Origin: an uncultured delta proteobacterium
GTDB taxonomy: Bacteria > Myxococcota_A > Polyangia > Polyangiales > Polyangiaceae
Assembly (NCBI GenBank): GCA_903893335.1
Contig: CAITLX010000695.1
Location: 1-8,502 of the forward strand
Reading direction: 5' to 3'
DNA: 8,502 nucleotides
Every line of letters begins with the position of its first letter. Positions within the stretch are counted from its first letter, which is position 1. Made by a program: the position numbers and the translations under genes. The notes below the pieces were generated by a model that saw nothing but the letters and a program-made list of their open reading frames with translations, was not told the origin of the DNA and did not search any database. Positions 6,718 to 8,502 of this stretch are shown here, piece after piece.

Positions 6718-6857
6718 CGAACGGTGGCTCCTTGTGATCGGTCTGAGAGTGGCGAGGTGCGCGAGCGCGCGCCCCCTGTAGTCGTTTTTTGATCGGCTGG
6801 CTAGAGCCTCGCACGCGCGCCCGCTCGTTGCGGCCGCAGACGCGAGGCGAGAGTGCG
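6718..6857 (-). promoter_or_regulatory. atpB-atpE leader with strong ribosome site
   Basis: The only sizeable gap in the operon. Read on the minus strand it holds an A6 tract (6785-6790), two copies of CCGATCA (6790-6796 and 6735-6741), and AAGGAG (6728-6733) placed 10 bases before the atpE ATG, the best Shine-Dalgarno in the window. In E. coli the atpE leader boosts translation so that many c subunits are made per complex; a similar role is likely here. An internal promoter is possible, but no clear -35/-10 pair is seen. Confidence 0.5.
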
Positions 6858-7625
6858 TCAGTGGTGCTCCTCGTGCTCGGTCGCGAGCCCGATGTAGATC
6901 GACGTCAGCAGCGAGAAGACGAGCGTCTGCACGACGATGACGATGACGCCGAGGAGCATGAGCGGCACGGGCACGAAGAGCGCCACCATGCCGAGGAAGA
7001 TGGTGCCGAGCAGGTGGTCGACCGCCATGTTGACCATGAGACGAATCGACAGCGTGATGGGGCGCACGCACGTCGAGATGAGCTCGATGGGGAAGATGAG
7101 CGGCGCGAGGTACCACTTGGGCCCTGCGAGGTGCTTGAGGTAGCCGAGGCCGTTGGCCTCGAGGCCGTAGAAGTTGAAGATGGCGAAGACGACGAACGCG
7201 CAGCCGATGGTGATGTTCAGGTTCGAGGTCGGCGGCGCGAAGCCCGGCACGAGCGTCCAGATGTTGGCGAAGAAGATGAAGATCGCCGACGTGCCGACGA
7301 TGGGGAAGTAGCGCTTGGCGCGCGCGGGCCCCATGACGTCCTTCGCCATGTTGTAGAAGAAGCCGACGAAGGCCTCCATGAACGTGCGCAGCGTCAGGCG
7401 GTCGTCCGGGATGATGGCGGCCTCGCCCTCGGCGAGCTTCGCGCGCGTGGCGAAGGCGAGCCCGAGCACGACGAGCGCGACGATCATCGACATGACGATC
7501 GGCTCCCAGCTTCGGTAGCTGGGCGCCTGGTGGCCGATGAAGCTCGCCTCGATGTGCCGCGCGTTGTGCTGCAGGGCCGGGAAGCGCGCGAGGAAGTAGG
7601 TGAGGAACGTCGTGTGCTCGGGCAT
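6858..7625 (-). CDS. atpB: ATP synthase Fo subunit a
   Basis: Stator membrane subunit that forms the two half-channels leading ions to and from the c ring. 255 aa, normal for bacteria (about 230-280), with about five to six membrane segments: 44-60, 109-128, 137-153, 172-188 and a long pair over 190-247. The essential Arg is R195 in TLSIRLMVNM (191-200); N199, H204 and Q233 match the conserved Asn, the Glu/His position and the Gln of the E. coli protein (N214, E219, Q252). The usual RLFGN/RLFAN motif reads RLMVN here, a modest departure. The C-terminus is acidic and His-rich (EHEEHH). The start ATG at 7625 lies 5 bases after the stop of the atpI-like gene, and the Shine-Dalgarno AAGGAC is inside the final codons of that gene, so the two are translationally linked. 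Confidence 0.96.
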   Translation of the reverse strand: MPEHTTFLTYFLARFPALQHNARHIEASFIGHQAPSYRSWEPIVMSMIVALVVLGLAFATRAKLAEGEAAIIPDDRLTLRTFMEAFVGFFYNMAKDVMGPARAKRYFPIVGTSAIFIFFANIWTLVPGFAPPTSNLNITIGCAFVVFAIFNFYGLEANGLGYLKHLAGPKWYLAPLIFPIELISTCVRPITLSIRLMVNMAVDHLLGTIFLGMVALFVPVPLMLLGVIVIVVQTLVFSLLTSIYIGLATEHEEHH

Positions 7626-7630
7626 GGCCG

Positions 7631-8032
7631 TTAGTCCTTGGGGCGAGGCGCGAAGAGGGCGCCCACGAGGGCGCCTGCGGGCAGCGCGGCGTAGCCGACG
7701 GCCAGCGGAAGCGGAGTGGTGAGGCCGTGGCGGAGCACGAGCCAGGCAGCGCCGAACAGCGCGGCGACCTTGACGATGGCCAGACCCGCGGCCGGGCCGC
7801 GGTGGCCCGTCTCGGACATGAGCGCGCGCCCGATGGCGCCGAAGGCCCAGAGGTTGGCGATGGCGAGGCTCGCGCCGATGGCGACGCCGCCGGCGACGCG
7901 CGGCCCGGCCTCGAGCCACGCGAGCAGCGTGGCGAGCGCGCCGGCCACGGCGACGCCCGCGAGCGCGGCCGAGAAGGTCGCGTCGTGCGCGGGGCTCGCG
8001 CCGCCGGGGTCAGCCTGGGCCATCGTCGTCAT
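7631..8032 (-). CDS. atpI: AtpI/UncI-like small membrane protein
   Basis: A 133-aa protein with four predicted membrane helices (about 20-40, 46-66, 81-100, 108-127), between atpZ and atpB. This size and position are those of ATP synthase protein I (UncI), a non-structural helper thought to assist c-ring assembly and, with AtpZ, Mg2+/Ca2+ supply. Asn60 at the end of helix 2 (SLAIANLW) and Lys88 inside helix 3 (LAIVKVAALF) fit the family pattern. Sequence similarity in this family is low, so the call rests largely on context. The start at 8032 overlaps the atpZ end by 23 bases; a second ATG three codons on (8023) is also possible and neither has a good ribosome site, so coupling to atpZ is likely. 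Confidence 0.75.
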   Translation of the reverse strand: MTTMAQADPGGASPAHDATFSAALAGVAVAGALATLLAWLEAGPRVAGGVAIGASLAIANLWAFGAIGRALMSETGHRGPAAGLAIVKVAALFGAAWLVLRHGLTTPLPLAVGYAALPAGALVGALFAPRPKD

Positions 8033-8291
8033 CGGGTCGTTCGGTCGGGAGGCCTCTGCGCGCGCGGTCGCGCGCGTCTTCGGATTCGGTGTCGCGCCGC
8101 ATGCGCTGCGCCGCGTCGTAGATGCTTCGGAAGCCGGCGGCCACCCCGAAGAAGAAGCCGACGAGCTGGATCCAGTGGGTGCCGAGCTTGCCGTCGAGCC
8201 AGCGCCCGCCGAAGAACCCGAGCAGGATCGAGAGAACGAAATCGAGCCCTACCGTCCCGTAGCGACCGAGGGCTTTGGATTCGTCGCGCAT
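8010..8291 (-). CDS. atpZ: AtpZ/AtpI family protein (ATPase gene 1-like)
   Basis: First gene of the Fo operon: 93 aa with two membrane helices (about 13-30 and 40-57) and a highly charged cytoplasmic tail (64-93, ending RPDDDDGPG). The core GLDFVLSILLGFFGGRWLDGKLGTHW is the family pattern: a Gly-rich helix, then the WLD turn (31-33), then LVGFFFGVAAGFRSIYD (43-59). AtpZ proteins are accessory to the F1Fo synthase and have been linked with AtpI to divalent cation transport. The start ATG at 8291 is supported by GGGAG (8299-8303), 7 bases upstream. The end overlaps the next gene. Confidence 0.88.
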   Translation of the reverse strand: MRDESKALGRYGTVGLDFVLSILLGFFGGRWLDGKLGTHWIQLVGFFFGVAAGFRSIYDAAQRMRRDTESEDARDRARRGLPTERPDDDDGPG

Positions 8292-8322
8292 CGGTGCGCT
8301 CCCGGGGAGGCGGAGCGGGCGG

Positions 8323-8352
8323 CGTGTACCACGAGGGGCGAAGGGGGGTCAA
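8323..8352 (-). promoter_or_regulatory. Candidate sigma70-type promoter of the Fo operon
   Basis: On the minus strand TTGACC (8347-8352) is a good -35 match. After 18 bases comes TACACG (8323-8328) preceded by TGG, a weak, extended-type -10. Transcription would start near 8316, giving a leader of about 25 bases that contains the GGGAG ribosome site of atpZ. Predicted by eye only. Confidence 0.45.
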
Positions 8353-8381
8353 TCGGGGCCGGGCGGCGCGGGCGCGCGCGC

Positions 8382-8391
8382 GTGGTAGCGT
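8382..8391 (+). promoter_or_regulatory. Possible -10 element of the gene starting at 8405
   Basis: GTGGTAGCGT lies 13 bases before the ATG at 8405 and differs by one base from GTGCTAGCGT in front of the MYXO-CTERM gene. The TAGCGT part fits a loose TAnnnT -10. No -35 is recognisable in the GC-only stretch upstream. Confidence 0.35.
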
Positions 8392-8404
8392 TGCGCGAGA
8401 GACC

Positions 8405-8502
8405 ATGCAGACCCGACGCTCGATCGTGCCCGCAGTCGCCGCCTTCCTCTTCGCGCCGCTCGTCCAGGCCGAGCCTGCCGCGCCGCCGCTGCCGCAGCTT
8501 CC
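8405..8502 (+). CDS. N-terminus of an exported protein (runs off the window)
   Basis: Only the first 32 codons are present. They read as a signal peptide: MQTRRSIV, a hydrophobic stretch PAVAAFLFAPLV, likely cleavage at VQA-EP, then a Pro/Ala-rich start of the mature protein. A weak purine-rich GAGAG (8397-8401) is 3 bases before the ATG, too close to be ideal. It diverges from the Fo operon across a 113-base gap. The function cannot be judged from this part. Confidence 0.65.
   Translation, partial: MQTRRSIVPAVAAFLFAPLVQAEPAAPPLPQL

Noticed and set aside
6785..6790. T6 run on the plus strand as an intrinsic terminator
   Set aside because: No plus-strand gene ends nearby and no good stem directly precedes it; it is more likely part of the atpE leader as an A-tract.
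6789..7634. 281-codon plus-strand open frame opposite atpB
   Set aside because: Highly charged, low-complexity translation; the minus strand encodes an unmistakable subunit a.
8367..8382. Alternating GC stretch (possible Z-DNA)
   Set aside because: Short, and such runs are expected in DNA of this composition.

Overview
The window is very GC-rich chromosomal DNA with a heavy bias for G or C at third codon positions. It most likely comes from a myxobacterium (Myxococcota, probably Polyangia). The strongest clue is a secreted protein on the minus strand with a MYXO-CTERM-type C-terminus (Cys-Gly-Cys, a hydrophobic helix, then an Arg cluster), a MopE-type metal-binding motif and Cys-rich repeats, a combination typical of that phylum. 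Genus and species cannot be read from the sequence. I see no mobile element, tRNA, rRNA or CRISPR array.

Left part (about 90-2398, plus strand): a murein-recycling ligase (mpl) is followed by an inositol monophosphatase-family phosphatase. The two overlap by 4 bases (ATGA) and are probably co-transcribed. Facing them is the 1.6 kb gene (2325-3959, minus) for the secreted MYXO-CTERM protein. Its last 24 codons run antisense into the end of the phosphatase gene.

Middle part (4016-6226, plus strand): a 56-base divergent gap leads to a protein with the N-terminal fold of the ketopantoate reductase family but without the usual catalytic residues. Nine bases later comes an exported L,D-transpeptidase (YkuD) with an intact SHGC active site. 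Mpl and the L,D-transpeptidase both act on peptidoglycan.

Right part (6385-8291, minus strand): an operon for the membrane (Fo) part of ATP synthase, in the order atpZ, atpI-like, atpB (subunit a), atpE (subunit c). It ends in a pocket of inverted repeats (6240-6369) that separates it from the converging L,D-transpeptidase gene. The b, delta and F1 genes do not follow, so the ATP synthase genes are split between loci. The c subunit has a signal-peptide-like N-terminal extension, and a 140-base leader with a strong Shine-Dalgarno precedes it. A divergent gene for an exported protein starts at 8405 and runs off the window.

No clearly new multi-gene system is visible. The most useful leads are the degenerate ketopantoate reductase-like protein, the c-subunit N-terminus, the read-through tail of the MYXO-CTERM protein, and a shared TAGnnT element just upstream of several starts.
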